Assembly: GCA_028692395.1 (NCBI GenBank) | Contig: JAQUXP010000021.1 | Span: 1-63,521 of the forward strand | Reading direction: 5' to 3' | Length of the DNA: 63,521 bases | From: Lachnospiraceae bacterium | GTDB taxonomy: Bacteria; Bacillota; Clostridia; Lachnospirales; Lachnospiraceae | In this document: in pieces, positions 8,151 to 15,501 of the stretch | Position numbering within the stretch: position 1 is the first letter of the stretch | Layout of the letters: every line of letters begins with the position of its first letter | Notes under the pieces: model-generated | What the model was told of the DNA's origin: nothing | Databases searched by the model: none | The model's input: the letters and a program-made list of their open reading frames with translations, nothing else | Program-made: the position numbers and the translations under genes

Positions 8151-8306
8151 TTGCGTTGGACTCTTTTTTGAGATTCGAAAGGAGTTCGAATTACAGGCAG
8201 TATGCCTTGTGACAGGTGATTTGCTTTTGCCAGACGGCGAACAGAAAATTTAATGAGAGGCAGAAACCCTGGTAAATCAGGGCGTTCTGGATAGGTATAG
8301 AAGAAA
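8151..8306 (+). promoter_or_regulatory. Structured 5' leader of ychF
   Basis: The leader contains at least four local hairpins: ATTCGAA/TTCGAAT around an AGGAG loop (8173-8191), CAGGCA/TGCCTTG (about 8195-8210), GCC/GGC inside TTTGC...GCGAA (about 8221-8242), and CCCTG/CAGGG (about 8267-8282). The AGGAG in the first loop is not followed by a start codon. The ychF start itself has only a weak purine stretch. I recognise no known riboswitch class. A regulatory role is inference from the length and folding. Confidence 0.4.
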
Positions 8307-9404
8307 ATGAAGTTAGGTATTGTTGGTTTACCAAATGTAGGAAAGAGTACATTGTTTAATTCTTTGACAAAAGCAGGAGCGGAATCCGCAAACTATCCCT
8401 TTTGTACTATTGATCCCAATGTGGGGATTGTTCCGGTTCCGGACAACCGTATTAAGCTTCTGGGAGATTTTTATAAATCTAAAAAGGTAACGCCTGCTGT
8501 TGTAGAATTTGTAGACATCGCAGGACTGGTTAAGGGAGCATCCAAAGGGGAAGGTCTTGGAAATCAGTTCCTTGCCAATATTCGCGAGGTTGACGCTATC
8601 GTACATGTGGTGCGCTGCTTTGACGATCCCAACGTGATTCATGTAGATGGCTGTATTGATCCGCTGCGTGATATCGAGACGATTGATCTGGAGCTGATCT
8701 TCTCGGATCTGGAGATTCTGGAGCGCAGAATATCCAAAACGGCCAAGACAGCACGTATGGATAAGACAGCAGCCAAGGAACTGGCACTTCTGGAACGCCT
8801 GAAAGCACATCTGGAAGCAGGACAGGATGCCATCCTCTTTGAGACGGAAAATGAAGACGAGGAAGGCTGGATGTCAGAGTACAATCTGCTGACCAACAAA
8901 CCGGTGATCTATGCGGCAAATGTCAGCGAGGATGATCTGGCAGACGATGGCGCTTCCAATGCGTATGTACAGAAGGTGAGAAAGCTTGGACAGGAAAAGA
9001 ACAGTGAAGTATTTGTAATCTGTGCGGAAATCGAAGCAGAGATCTCTGAGCTGGATGACGATGAAAAACAGGAGTTCCTGGAAGATCTGGGACTTACCGA
9101 GTCCGGACTGGACAAGCTGATCGAAGCCAGCTACCGTACGCTGGGACTGATGAGCTTTTTGACTTCTGGAGAAGATGAAACCCGTGCATGGACCATCAAG
9201 ATGGGAACAAAAGCGCCACAGGCTGCAGGAAAAATCCACACCGATTTTGAACGTGGCTTTATCAAGGCGGAGGTTGTAAATTATCAGGACCTCCTGGACT
9301 GCGGTTCCTACAACGGTGCAAGAGAAAAAGGCCTGGTTCGCATGGAAGGCAAGGAATACATCGTCAAAGACGGCGATGTGATTCTCTTTAGATTCAACGT
9401 ATAA
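8307..9404 (+). CDS. ychF: Ribosome-binding ATPase YchF (Obg family)
   Basis: The 365-residue protein has the OBG-type G domain with G1 GLPNVGKS (7-14), G3 DIAGLVKGASKGEG (about 70-84), a coiled-coil helical insert (about 135-180) and a C-terminal TGS-like domain. The G4 position reads NVSE (205-208) rather than NKxD, the hallmark that makes YchF prefer ATP over GTP. It is a universally conserved translation-associated ATPase bound to ribosomes, and it is linked to oxidative-stress control in other bacteria. It is monocistronic here, with its own strong promoter, and a long hairpin begins 10 bases after its stop codon. Confidence 0.97.
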   Translation: MKLGIVGLPNVGKSTLFNSLTKAGAESANYPFCTIDPNVGIVPVPDNRIKLLGDFYKSKKVTPAVVEFVDIAGLVKGASKGEGLGNQFLANIREVDAIVHVVRCFDDPNVIHVDGCIDPLRDIETIDLELIFSDLEILERRISKTAKTARMDKTAAKELALLERLKAHLEAGQDAILFETENEDEEGWMSEYNLLTNKPVIYAANVSEDDLADDGASNAYVQKVRKLGQEKNSEVFVICAEIEAEISELDDDEKQEFLEDLGLTESGLDKLIEASYRTLGLMSFLTSGEDETRAWTIKMGTKAPQAAGKIHTDFERGFIKAEVVNYQDLLDCGSYNGAREKGLVRMEGKEYIVKDGDVILFRFNV

Positions 9405-9414
9405 AAAAGTGTCG

Positions 9415-9662
9415 TGGGGGCTGTTGTACTTCGGCGGCCGGGAGTCCCTTATAAGGGCGGAACAGGGTTTCGAAGTCCAAGAGTATACAAAAAAACAACC
9501 GATTTTGCTAAAATCATAAGAAATCATCATAAACTCGCTGTGCTCAGACAGTATGCTGATTTCTTATAACGCAAAACCGGTTGTTTTGGTATACTTAGGA
9601 CTTCTGCAAATATGTTCCGCCCTTATAAGGGACTCCCGACCACCGAAGTGCGACAGCCTCCA
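9415..9662. repeat. Long covarying hairpin element, copy 1 (between convergent ychF and araC genes)
   Basis: The 248-nt element is one long interrupted hairpin. Outer arms 9415-9464 and 9613-9662 are 50 bases each and complementary at 45 positions. All five differences are transitions, three giving G-U pairs in the plus-strand RNA and two in the minus-strand RNA. Inner stems are AAGTCC/GGACTT, GTATAC/GTATAC, ACAACCG/CGGTTGT, TTTTGC/GCAAAA and ATAAGAAATCA/TGATTTCTTAT. The tip is a 20-nt loop at 9531-9550 with AAACTCG and CTCAGACA. It starts 10 bases after the ychF stop and ends 6 bases before the stop of the opposing AraC gene. A related copy lies at 54745-54989. It may be a two-way terminator, a mobile element or a structured RNA. 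Confidence 0.85.
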
Positions 9663-9668
9663 CTTCTG

Positions 9669-10568
9669 TCATGGTGCAGGAGTGGAAGGTGTCTCGAGGC
9701 AGGAATTGGAGGCGTTGAGCAGGTTCCGGTATTTGGAAGGGGTACATCCCATGTATTGCCGGAAGATGCGGTTGAAGGTAGTAAGACTTCCGAAGCCAGA
9801 CTGGTAGGCTACGTCGGTAATTGCCAGGGTGGAGTCGGAAAGCAGTTCCATGGTTTTTCCCAGCCTTGCGGTGGTGAGAAAGTTTAAAAATGTTGTATTG
9901 GTAAATTCTTTGAATAATCTGGAAAAGTGATATTTGCTGAATCCTGAATATTCTGCAAGCTGATCTAAAGTCAGATCCTGTGCGCAGTTCTGCGTAATAT
10001 AACCACATATTTTATTAAATTGTTTGTTGTGCTTTTTAAAACTGATCAAGTCAGCAGGAGCTTTCTGCTCATAAAAGCGCTTTTCCAAAAATTCGCCCAA
10101 AGAGGCATGAAACTCCATCAGCTGGCTGCACAATCGCAGCTCACGAAAATGGTCATGGCTATAGTACTGATTTTTAATATCAATCAGGATGTTCAACAGA
10201 GAAGAAATGCCCGAGGCGGAGCAAAAGGCTTCGTCCAGAATTCCCACCTGATTGAATAACAGCGTATGGTCATTATAATTTTTCATCCTTGTGAGCAGAG
10301 AAGGATCAAACTGTACGATAATGCAGGGCTTTTTCTGGCGGGAAGAGATAGCGTGGAGCTGTCCCGGATGGACGTAGGCGATCTGGCACTCCTTCAGGTG
10401 ATAAACTTCGGAATTGATGGTAATCTCAAAGTCTTCCTGCATGGGAGCGATGATTTCTACAAAATTATGCCAGTGATCGGGAAAGCGGTTTGGGGAGTTG
10501 ACGAAGGAGCAGTTGATGGAGTAACCATCATTAAACTGCTGGGCTTCAAAGGAATTCTTTAATATCAT
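9669..10568 (-). CDS. AraC-family transcriptional regulator of the glycoside operon
   Basis: The 299-residue protein has an N-terminal cupin-type ligand-binding domain (about 1-160, with FPDHWHNFVEI and VHPGQLHAI) and a C-terminal pair of helix-turn-helix motifs (about 195-290: LTLDQLAEYSGFSKYHFSRL, then ITDVAYQSGFGSLTTFNRIF). AAAGGAGG lies about 11 bases before the ATG. It is transcribed away from the VOC/ABC/GH1 operon with a 358-base divergent region between them. It therefore probably senses the transported sugar or glycoside and activates that operon. The ligand cannot be read from sequence. Confidence 0.9.
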   Translation of the reverse strand: MILKNSFEAQQFNDGYSINCSFVNSPNRFPDHWHNFVEIIAPMQEDFEITINSEVYHLKECQIAYVHPGQLHAISSRQKKPCIIVQFDPSLLTRMKNYNDHTLLFNQVGILDEAFCSASGISSLLNILIDIKNQYYSHDHFRELRLCSQLMEFHASLGEFLEKRFYEQKAPADLISFKKHNKQFNKICGYITQNCAQDLTLDQLAEYSGFSKYHFSRLFKEFTNTTFLNFLTTARLGKTMELLSDSTLAITDVAYQSGFGSLTTFNRIFRQYMGCTPSKYRNLLNASNSCLETPSTPAP

Positions 10569-10926
10569 GGCTTATTGTCCTCCTTTTGTAAATGAGATTA
10601 CGATACCTAATATAACTAAAAAATGCTCGTCAAAATAACGGACAAGTAAGGAAAAAACACAAAAATATATTACTATTTGACAAGACAATAGCAAAAAATG
10701 ATAAAAAATAGTAAGAAACAAATAATAATACATACAATATAACAATAAAAATGAAAAGATTCAACCACAAGAAGAAAAAACAGAAATAAAAGAAAAGGCA
10801 AACAGCAAGATCTGACTATTAAGAAGCAAGCGCTAGTTAGCGGGGAAGAGGGGAAAATACTATACTGTGTCTATCAGATAAGAAATCCCAGGGCGCCGGG
10901 AGACTACAAGAAGGAGAATGAGTATT
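10569..10926. other. Divergent control region of the AraC/glycoside operon
   Basis: This AT-rich 358-base region has no gene. It contains a consensus -35 promoter flanked by 9-base inverted repeats (separate entry), a 12-base near-palindrome CGCTAGTTAGCG (10831-10842) and the ribosome binding site AAGGAG (10911-10916) that selects ATG 10927 over ATG 10918. Confidence 0.5.
10670..10714 (+). promoter_or_regulatory. Promoter of glycoside operon enclosed by 9-base inverted repeats
   Basis: TTGACA (10677-10682), a 17-base spacer and GATAAA (10700-10705) form a rightward promoter with a perfect -35 and a poor -10 (4 of 6), as expected for an activated promoter. TTACTATTT (10670-10678) and its exact complement AAATAGTAA (10706-10714) flank it, so the core promoter lies between two symmetric half-sites. 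Binding by the AraC protein is inference. Confidence 0.5.
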
Positions 10927-11373
10927 ATGGGTATTATAGATGGAAAGACAATATGTCAGGTTGCGATGGTAGTAAAGGATCTTGAAAAAACCGCAGGGGA
11001 GTATGCAAAGCTATTTGGCGTTCCCATGCCAGAGATTTTTCAGGTTCCGCCGCAGGAAATTGCACATACACAGTTTGAGGGAGAACCTACAAAAACCCGT
11101 GCGAAGCTTGCGGTATTTGATCTGGGACAGGTAGTTCTGGAGCTGACACAGCCCGATGAGGAGCCAAGCTCCTGGAAAGATTTTTTGGAAAAGAATGGAG
11201 ATGGCATTCATCATATTGCATTTACCACAAAGGACAGAGACGCAGTGGTAAAGTACTTCGAGGAACATGGTATGCCGATTCGTCACTACGGGGAATATCC
11301 GGGGGGAAATTACACCGTATTTGACAGCAGGGAAAAATTCGGAACCTTTCTGCAGGTAAAAGAGCAGGAATAA
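10927..11373 (+). CDS. VOC-superfamily protein 1 (glyoxalase/epimerase fold)
   Basis: The 148-residue protein has two beta-alpha-beta-beta-beta modules typical of the vicinal-oxygen-chelate superfamily. Candidate metal ligands are Glu in VVLELTQP and His in GIHHIAF. The first position, usually His in methylmalonyl-CoA epimerase, is Gln here (CQVAMVV). Closely matched blocks (QPDEEPSSWKDFL, GDGIHHIAF) recur in a second VOC gene at 16715, so the operon carries two paralogs. AAGGAG lies 10 bases before ATG 10927; the upstream ATG 10918 is too close to it. The substrate is unknown. Context suggests a sugar or glycoside intermediate. Confidence 0.82.
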   Translation: MGIIDGKTICQVAMVVKDLEKTAGEYAKLFGVPMPEIFQVPPQEIAHTQFEGEPTKTRAKLAVFDLGQVVLELTQPDEEPSSWKDFLEKNGDGIHHIAFTTKDRDAVVKYFEEHGMPIRHYGEYPGGNYTVFDSREKFGTFLQVKEQE

Positions 11374-11404
11374 AACGGAAGAGAAGAATGGGAGGATTTA
11401 CAGT

Positions 11405-12823
11405 ATGAATAGGAGAAAAGTAATTTCTTTTGGAATGGCAGCAGTAATGACAGCGGGAATGCTGGCAGGCTGCGGGGGCACAGGAACAACAGCAACATCA
11501 TCCGCATCAGGCAGTACTTCATCGGCATCCAAGGCAGGCTCCTATGAGAATGCCAAAGTGGAGATTAACGGAATGGTTGCAGAGGATACGGATCTGACAG
11601 GAGAATTCACCTACTGGTCTGCATTTACAGGAGATTCTCAGACCTGGGATCAGTCCAGAGTAGATCTGTTTAACGAACTTTATGCAGATAAGGGAATTAA
11701 GTGTAATGTACAGTTTGTTCCGGATGGAGCAGGTGTCAACAACGGAAAACTCTTATCCGCTATCGCAGGAGGAACCGGACCGGATGTATTTATCTCGGAT
11801 AACCCAACCTCGGTATATACATATGCCACCAACGGAAGCCTCGAGGATCTGAGCGAGCCGCTGGACAAGGTAGGAATTAACCTGGATGATTTCTTCCCAG
11901 GCTGCAAGGATGTAATCTATTATAAAGATACACCTTATCTGATTCCGCAGGATGCCAATGTTATTATGCTTTACTACAATCCGGACATTGCCACAGAGGT
12001 AGGTCTTGATCCTGATACACCGCCTACAACCCTGGAAGAGCTGGATCAGTGGGCAGATGCCATGACAAAAGTAGACGCAGATGGAAACTATGAGAGATTC
12101 GGTCTGATTCCATGGTTGGACAGTGGAAATGATGCATTTGTTGTTCCTTATATTATGGGTTGTGATCCCTACGATGCTGCAGCGAACAAGCTGGATCTGA
12201 CCTCTGATACCATGGTAAACTATCTGGAATGGGTACAGAGCTATGCACAGAAGTACAATCCGGAAAAGATTCAGTCCTTTACCTCCGGACTTGGTGGTAT
12301 GTTCTCACCAGATCATGCCTTTATGAGAGGCAAAGTTGGTATGACCATCACAGGAAACTGGTTCTCGAATGCACTTAAGATCTATGCACCGGATGTCAAC
12401 TATAAAGTATGTGCAGTTCCGGTTCCGGAAGGCGGAAGAGCCAACAGTACCACCTTTGGTGTCAATGTATTCGGTATTCCTACTGGAGCAAAGAACGCAG
12501 AGCTTGCAACCTTATTTATCAAGTTCTGTCTGTCCTCACAGGTAAATGATGACAACTTCAAGCAGTGGAGAAGTATCCCTACCAGCGATGCAGCATTTGA
12601 CGATGTAAGCCTGACAAAAGAAGGCGATGAGATGTATGCTTTGGAAAGAGAAATTGCCAATTCACCGGAAAACGGAATCCCGGCACTTTGTTCCGTATCA
12701 GCGGAGCTTTCCACCTCCTTCCAGGCATTCCGTGAATCTGTCATCTATTCCAATGCAGATATCAAAGCGGGACTCCAGGAGCTGCAGGATAAATTCCAAA
12801 AGCAGCTGGACGCAGAAAACTAA
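11405..12823 (+). CDS. Sugar ABC transporter substrate-binding lipoprotein
   Basis: The 472-residue protein has a lipoprotein signal (MNRRKVISFGMAAVMTAGML, then lipobox LAGC with Cys about 23), a low-complexity Ser/Ala/Thr linker and the family 1 solute-binding fold. Recognisable pieces are GPDVFISD, YYNPDIATEVGLDPDTPPTT and an ITGNWF block near residue 318. It captures a carbohydrate outside the cell for the two permeases downstream. GGGAGG lies upstream of the ATG. A strong terminator between this gene and the permeases probably makes it the more abundant product, a common arrangement for binding proteins. Confidence 0.92.
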   Translation: MNRRKVISFGMAAVMTAGMLAGCGGTGTTATSSASGSTSSASKAGSYENAKVEINGMVAEDTDLTGEFTYWSAFTGDSQTWDQSRVDLFNELYADKGIKCNVQFVPDGAGVNNGKLLSAIAGGTGPDVFISDNPTSVYTYATNGSLEDLSEPLDKVGINLDDFFPGCKDVIYYKDTPYLIPQDANVIMLYYNPDIATEVGLDPDTPPTTLEELDQWADAMTKVDADGNYERFGLIPWLDSGNDAFVVPYIMGCDPYDAAANKLDLTSDTMVNYLEWVQSYAQKYNPEKIQSFTSGLGGMFSPDHAFMRGKVGMTITGNWFSNALKIYAPDVNYKVCAVPVPEGGRANSTTFGVNVFGIPTGAKNAELATLFIKFCLSSQVNDDNFKQWRSIPTSDAAFDDVSLTKEGDEMYALEREIANSPENGIPALCSVSAELSTSFQAFRESVIYSNADIKAGLQELQDKFQKQLDAEN

Positions 12824-12849
12824 ATGAAATAGTAACAAACAATCAGATC

Positions 12850-12886
12850 CCGACAGGCTGGGTAAACACCTGACCTGTCGGTTTTT
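12850..12886 (+). terminator. Rho-independent terminator between binding protein and permeases
   Basis: CCGACAGG (12850-12857) pairs with CCTGTCGG (12874-12881), followed by five Ts. It is inside the operon, so it should act as a partial terminator that lowers permease expression relative to the binding protein. Confidence 0.85.
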
Positions 12887-12924
12887 GTATGCTCTGCTAT
12901 AATATTTTCGGACTGGAGGAAAAG

Positions 12925-13794
12925 ATGAATAGCACAAATCAAAAGGTGTCAAGAAAACGAAGAATTTCTCCGTCGGAGATTCTCTTTAAAGTGATTATGT
13001 ACGGTATTCTGGTAGCTATCGCCGTTTGCTTTTTGATACCATTTATGTTCCTGTTTCTGGGATCCTTTAAAGGAGAGAGCGAGCTCTTTCGGGTCCCGTT
13101 CAAATGGCTGCCGGATCGATTTTCTTTTGATAACTATGTCAAGATGTTTCAGACGATTCCATTTTTCACTTACCTTCGGAATACGCTGATTATCGTAGGC
13201 TTTAACATCGCTGGTTCCCTGATCTCCTGTTCTCTGGCGGCCTATGGATTTGCCAGACTGCACTGGACCGGAAGAGACAAGGTTTTTATGATTGTAATCG
13301 TAACGATGATTCTTCCTTATCAGGTAACATTGGTACCGCTGTTCCTGTTATTCAACAAGCTGGGATGGATCGGAACCTTCCTGCCGCTGATTGTACCCTG
13401 TTTCTTCGGCAATCCATTTTTCATCTTCCTGCTGAGGCAGTTTTTTGTGGGAGTTCCGGATGAGATTACCTATGCGGCCCGGGTGGATGGGGCAAGTGAG
13501 TTTCGGATTTACCTGAGTATTCTGATGCCTATGGCGAAACCTGCTCTGGCAACGGTAGCAATCTTTGCTTTTATCAGATCCTGGAATGATTTTATCGGAC
13601 CGCTGGTATTCTTAAGCGGGGATGAACTGTACACACTGTCACTGGCGGCTTCCATGCTGAAATCCCCGCTGAATCCCAACTGGGCACTGCTTTTAACCCT
13701 GGGTTCTCTGATGGTTTTGCCGGTGCTGATCTTATTCTTTATACTGCAGAAGTACTTTATACAGGGAATTGCCATGTCGGGTGTGAAAGGATAA
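12925..13794 (+). CDS. Carbohydrate ABC transporter permease (MalG/UgpE type)
   Basis: The 289-residue protein has six membrane spans and the EAA-type coupling loop (TYAARVDGASEFRIYLSILMP). Its C-terminus, IQGIAMSGVKG, is the usual ending of COG0395 permeases. GGAGG 5 bases before ATG 12925 selects this start over an upstream in-frame ATG at 12889. It pairs with the next gene. In most sugar operons the MalF-type gene comes first; here the MalG-type gene does. No ATPase gene is in the operon, so a shared MsmK/UgpC-type ATPase encoded elsewhere must energise it. Confidence 0.92.
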   Translation: MNSTNQKVSRKRRISPSEILFKVIMYGILVAIAVCFLIPFMFLFLGSFKGESELFRVPFKWLPDRFSFDNYVKMFQTIPFFTYLRNTLIIVGFNIAGSLISCSLAAYGFARLHWTGRDKVFMIVIVTMILPYQVTLVPLFLLFNKLGWIGTFLPLIVPCFFGNPFFIFLLRQFFVGVPDEITYAARVDGASEFRIYLSILMPMAKPALATVAIFAFIRSWNDFIGPLVFLSGDELYTLSLAASMLKSPLNPNWALLLTLGSLMVLPVLILFFILQKYFIQGIAMSGVKG

Positions 13795-13798
13795 TACT

Positions 13799-14689
13799 AT
13801 GAAAAAAAGGAAAATGAATCTAAAACGGACAGAGTTTAAGCATGCGATGCTTTTTATCTCCCCATGGATCTTTGGAGTTATAGTATTTACCCTGTATCCG
13901 ATCTTAAGCTCTCTATATTACTCTTTCTGCGAATACAAGGTAGTGCAGGATCCGATTTTCGTGGGTCTGCAAAACTACAAGGATCTCTTTGCAGATAAGA
14001 CATTTTTGAAGGCACTGTATAACACAGGCTACATGATATTGATCGGTGTGCCGATTACCACATTTACAGCAATCTGGGTGTCGATTCTGCTGAACAATAA
14101 AAAGCTAAAATACACCGGTGTTTTCCGTATTATGTTTTTTATACCAACACTGATACCAACGGTAGTAGCCTGCCTTCTGTGGGTGTGGATGCTGCAGCCG
14201 GATTCGGGAATTATCAACCGTCTTCTTGGAGCCTTTGGTATCTCGGGACCTGGATGGATCTCAAGCGTTACCTGGTCCAAGCCGGCATTTATCCTGATTA
14301 TGATATGGACCTGCGGAAATGCTATCATTATCTACCTGGCAGGATTGCAGGATATCTCGGATTCCCTGTATGAAGCGGCAGCGTTGGATGGTGCAGGATT
14401 CTTCCGACAGACCATATCCATCACCATACCGCTTTTGAAATCTACGATATTATATAATGTAGTAACCTTAATTATCGGAGTGTTTCAGTGGTTTGCGGAG
14501 CCATATATTATCACCTCCGGCGGACCGGACAACTCCACCATGTTTTATGCGCTGTATCTGTATCAGAATGCATTCCAGTTCTTCAAGATGGGATACGCAT
14601 CTGCCATGGCCTGGGTACTGTTGATTATCGCTATGGCAATCATACTGGTACTGTTCAAAGTATTCAAGTTCAACGAAGTGGATTCCTGA
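13799..14689 (+). CDS. Carbohydrate ABC transporter permease (MalF/UgpA type)
   Basis: The 296-residue protein has six membrane spans, beginning AMLFISPWIFGVIVFTLYPI, and the coupling loop LYEAAALDGAGFFRQTISIT. It is the COG1175 partner of the preceding permease and starts 4 bases after it, with AAAGGA in the previous gene's last codons as ribosome binding site. The two together form the translocation channel for the sugar or glycoside captured by the lipoprotein. Confidence 0.92.
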   Translation: MKKRKMNLKRTEFKHAMLFISPWIFGVIVFTLYPILSSLYYSFCEYKVVQDPIFVGLQNYKDLFADKTFLKALYNTGYMILIGVPITTFTAIWVSILLNNKKLKYTGVFRIMFFIPTLIPTVVACLLWVWMLQPDSGIINRLLGAFGISGPGWISSVTWSKPAFILIMIWTCGNAIIIYLAGLQDISDSLYEAAALDGAGFFRQTISITIPLLKSTILYNVVTLIIGVFQWFAEPYIITSGGPDNSTMFYALYLYQNAFQFFKMGYASAMAWVLLIIAMAIILVLFKVFKFNEVDS

Positions 14690-14723
14690 CCAGGAATCAG
14701 AGCCTATAAAAGGGGTGAGGAAT

Positions 14724-15446
14724 ATGATAGGATTAGTAACCGGTGCAGCACAGGGGCTGGGTCTTGCTCTTGTAACACTGGGATTGGAAAAGGGAGATAC
14801 CCTGATTGCGGCATGCAGAAAAGTGAATCCGCTGCCGGAGACACTCCTTGTCTTAAAGGAGAGATATCAGGAACGACTGATCATTCAGCAGATGGATGTT
14901 ACCCATGAGGCTCAGGTTTCTCAGGCAGCATCAGAGGTTCAAACTGCCACAGGGCATCTTGATTTTCTTGTAAATAATGCAGGTGTATTATTCGAATCAA
15001 AATACGACGATGGGGATGCCATCACAGGTCTGGATATCGAGAAATACCGTAAGACCATAGATGTCAATGCAGTGGGACCAGCCATCGTGCTGAAGTATTT
15101 TATGCCGCTTCTCTATCAGGCGAAGGAACCCTGCATTATCAACATTACCTCAGAAGCGGGAAATCTGGATACAGAGGGATGGAATTATCTTTCCTACGGT
15201 GTGTCAAAATACGCAGCGAATATGTATACCCAGAAGATCCGCAATTACCTGGCACATGAGAAAAAAGAAGAGCATATCCGGATCTTTATGCTGCATCCCG
15301 GACGGATGAACACCGTGATGGGAAAGGAAAATGCACAGATCGAGGCGGAGGAATCCGCAGAAGGTATCTACCGGATTTTAGAAAGAAAGGTAGATCCAAA
15401 GCTTGAGATTCCTTTTATCAACTACAAAGGTGAGCCCATGTCATAA
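14724..15446 (+). CDS. Short-chain dehydrogenase/reductase (SDR)
   Basis: The 240-residue protein has the classical SDR signatures: cofactor loop TGAAQGLG (about 6-13), NNAG (about 90), catalytic Ser in INITSEAG and the Tyr-Lys pair in YGVSK. ATG 14724 is preferred to GTG 14715 because AGGGG (ending 14714) is at the right distance. It is a cytoplasmic NAD(P)-dependent oxidoreductase acting on an alcohol or ketone. In this operon the substrate is probably the imported sugar or its aglycone; sequence alone does not decide. Confidence 0.88.
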   Translation: MIGLVTGAAQGLGLALVTLGLEKGDTLIAACRKVNPLPETLLVLKERYQERLIIQQMDVTHEAQVSQAASEVQTATGHLDFLVNNAGVLFESKYDDGDAITGLDIEKYRKTIDVNAVGPAIVLKYFMPLLYQAKEPCIINITSEAGNLDTEGWNYLSYGVSKYAANMYTQKIRNYLAHEKKEEHIRIFMLHPGRMNTVMGKENAQIEAEESAEGIYRILERKVDPKLEIPFINYKGEPMS

Positions 15447-15501
15447 ACCGCCAGGGGTGGGGACAAGGGACAGTCTGATTCTGGGAAAGTGAGTCATACC
15501 T

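Larger units (their letters stand above)
7882..8306. other. Gap with a decayed small ORF, then the ychF promoter and leader
   Basis: After the ATPase a good ribosome binding site (AGAGGAGA) precedes ATGATG at about 7928, but the frame stops after seven codons. Other frames downstream give broken hydrophobic pieces ending in TTAVIVGFMIDKKGS just before a stop at about 8148. This looks like a decayed membrane-protein gene, though I cannot name it. The second part of the gap holds a strong promoter and a leader with several small hairpins. Confidence 0.45.

Noticed and set aside
8151-8306. Cobalamin or other known riboswitch in the ychF leader
   Set aside because: GCCAGA and AGGTG fragments are present, but the conserved core and order of helices of known classes are not.
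9415-9662. Simple MITE or insertion-sequence remnant as explanation of the long hairpin
   Set aside because: No target-site duplication was found at the ends, and the stem sequences differ between the two copies while staying complementary. Not fully excluded, so it is kept as an alternative.
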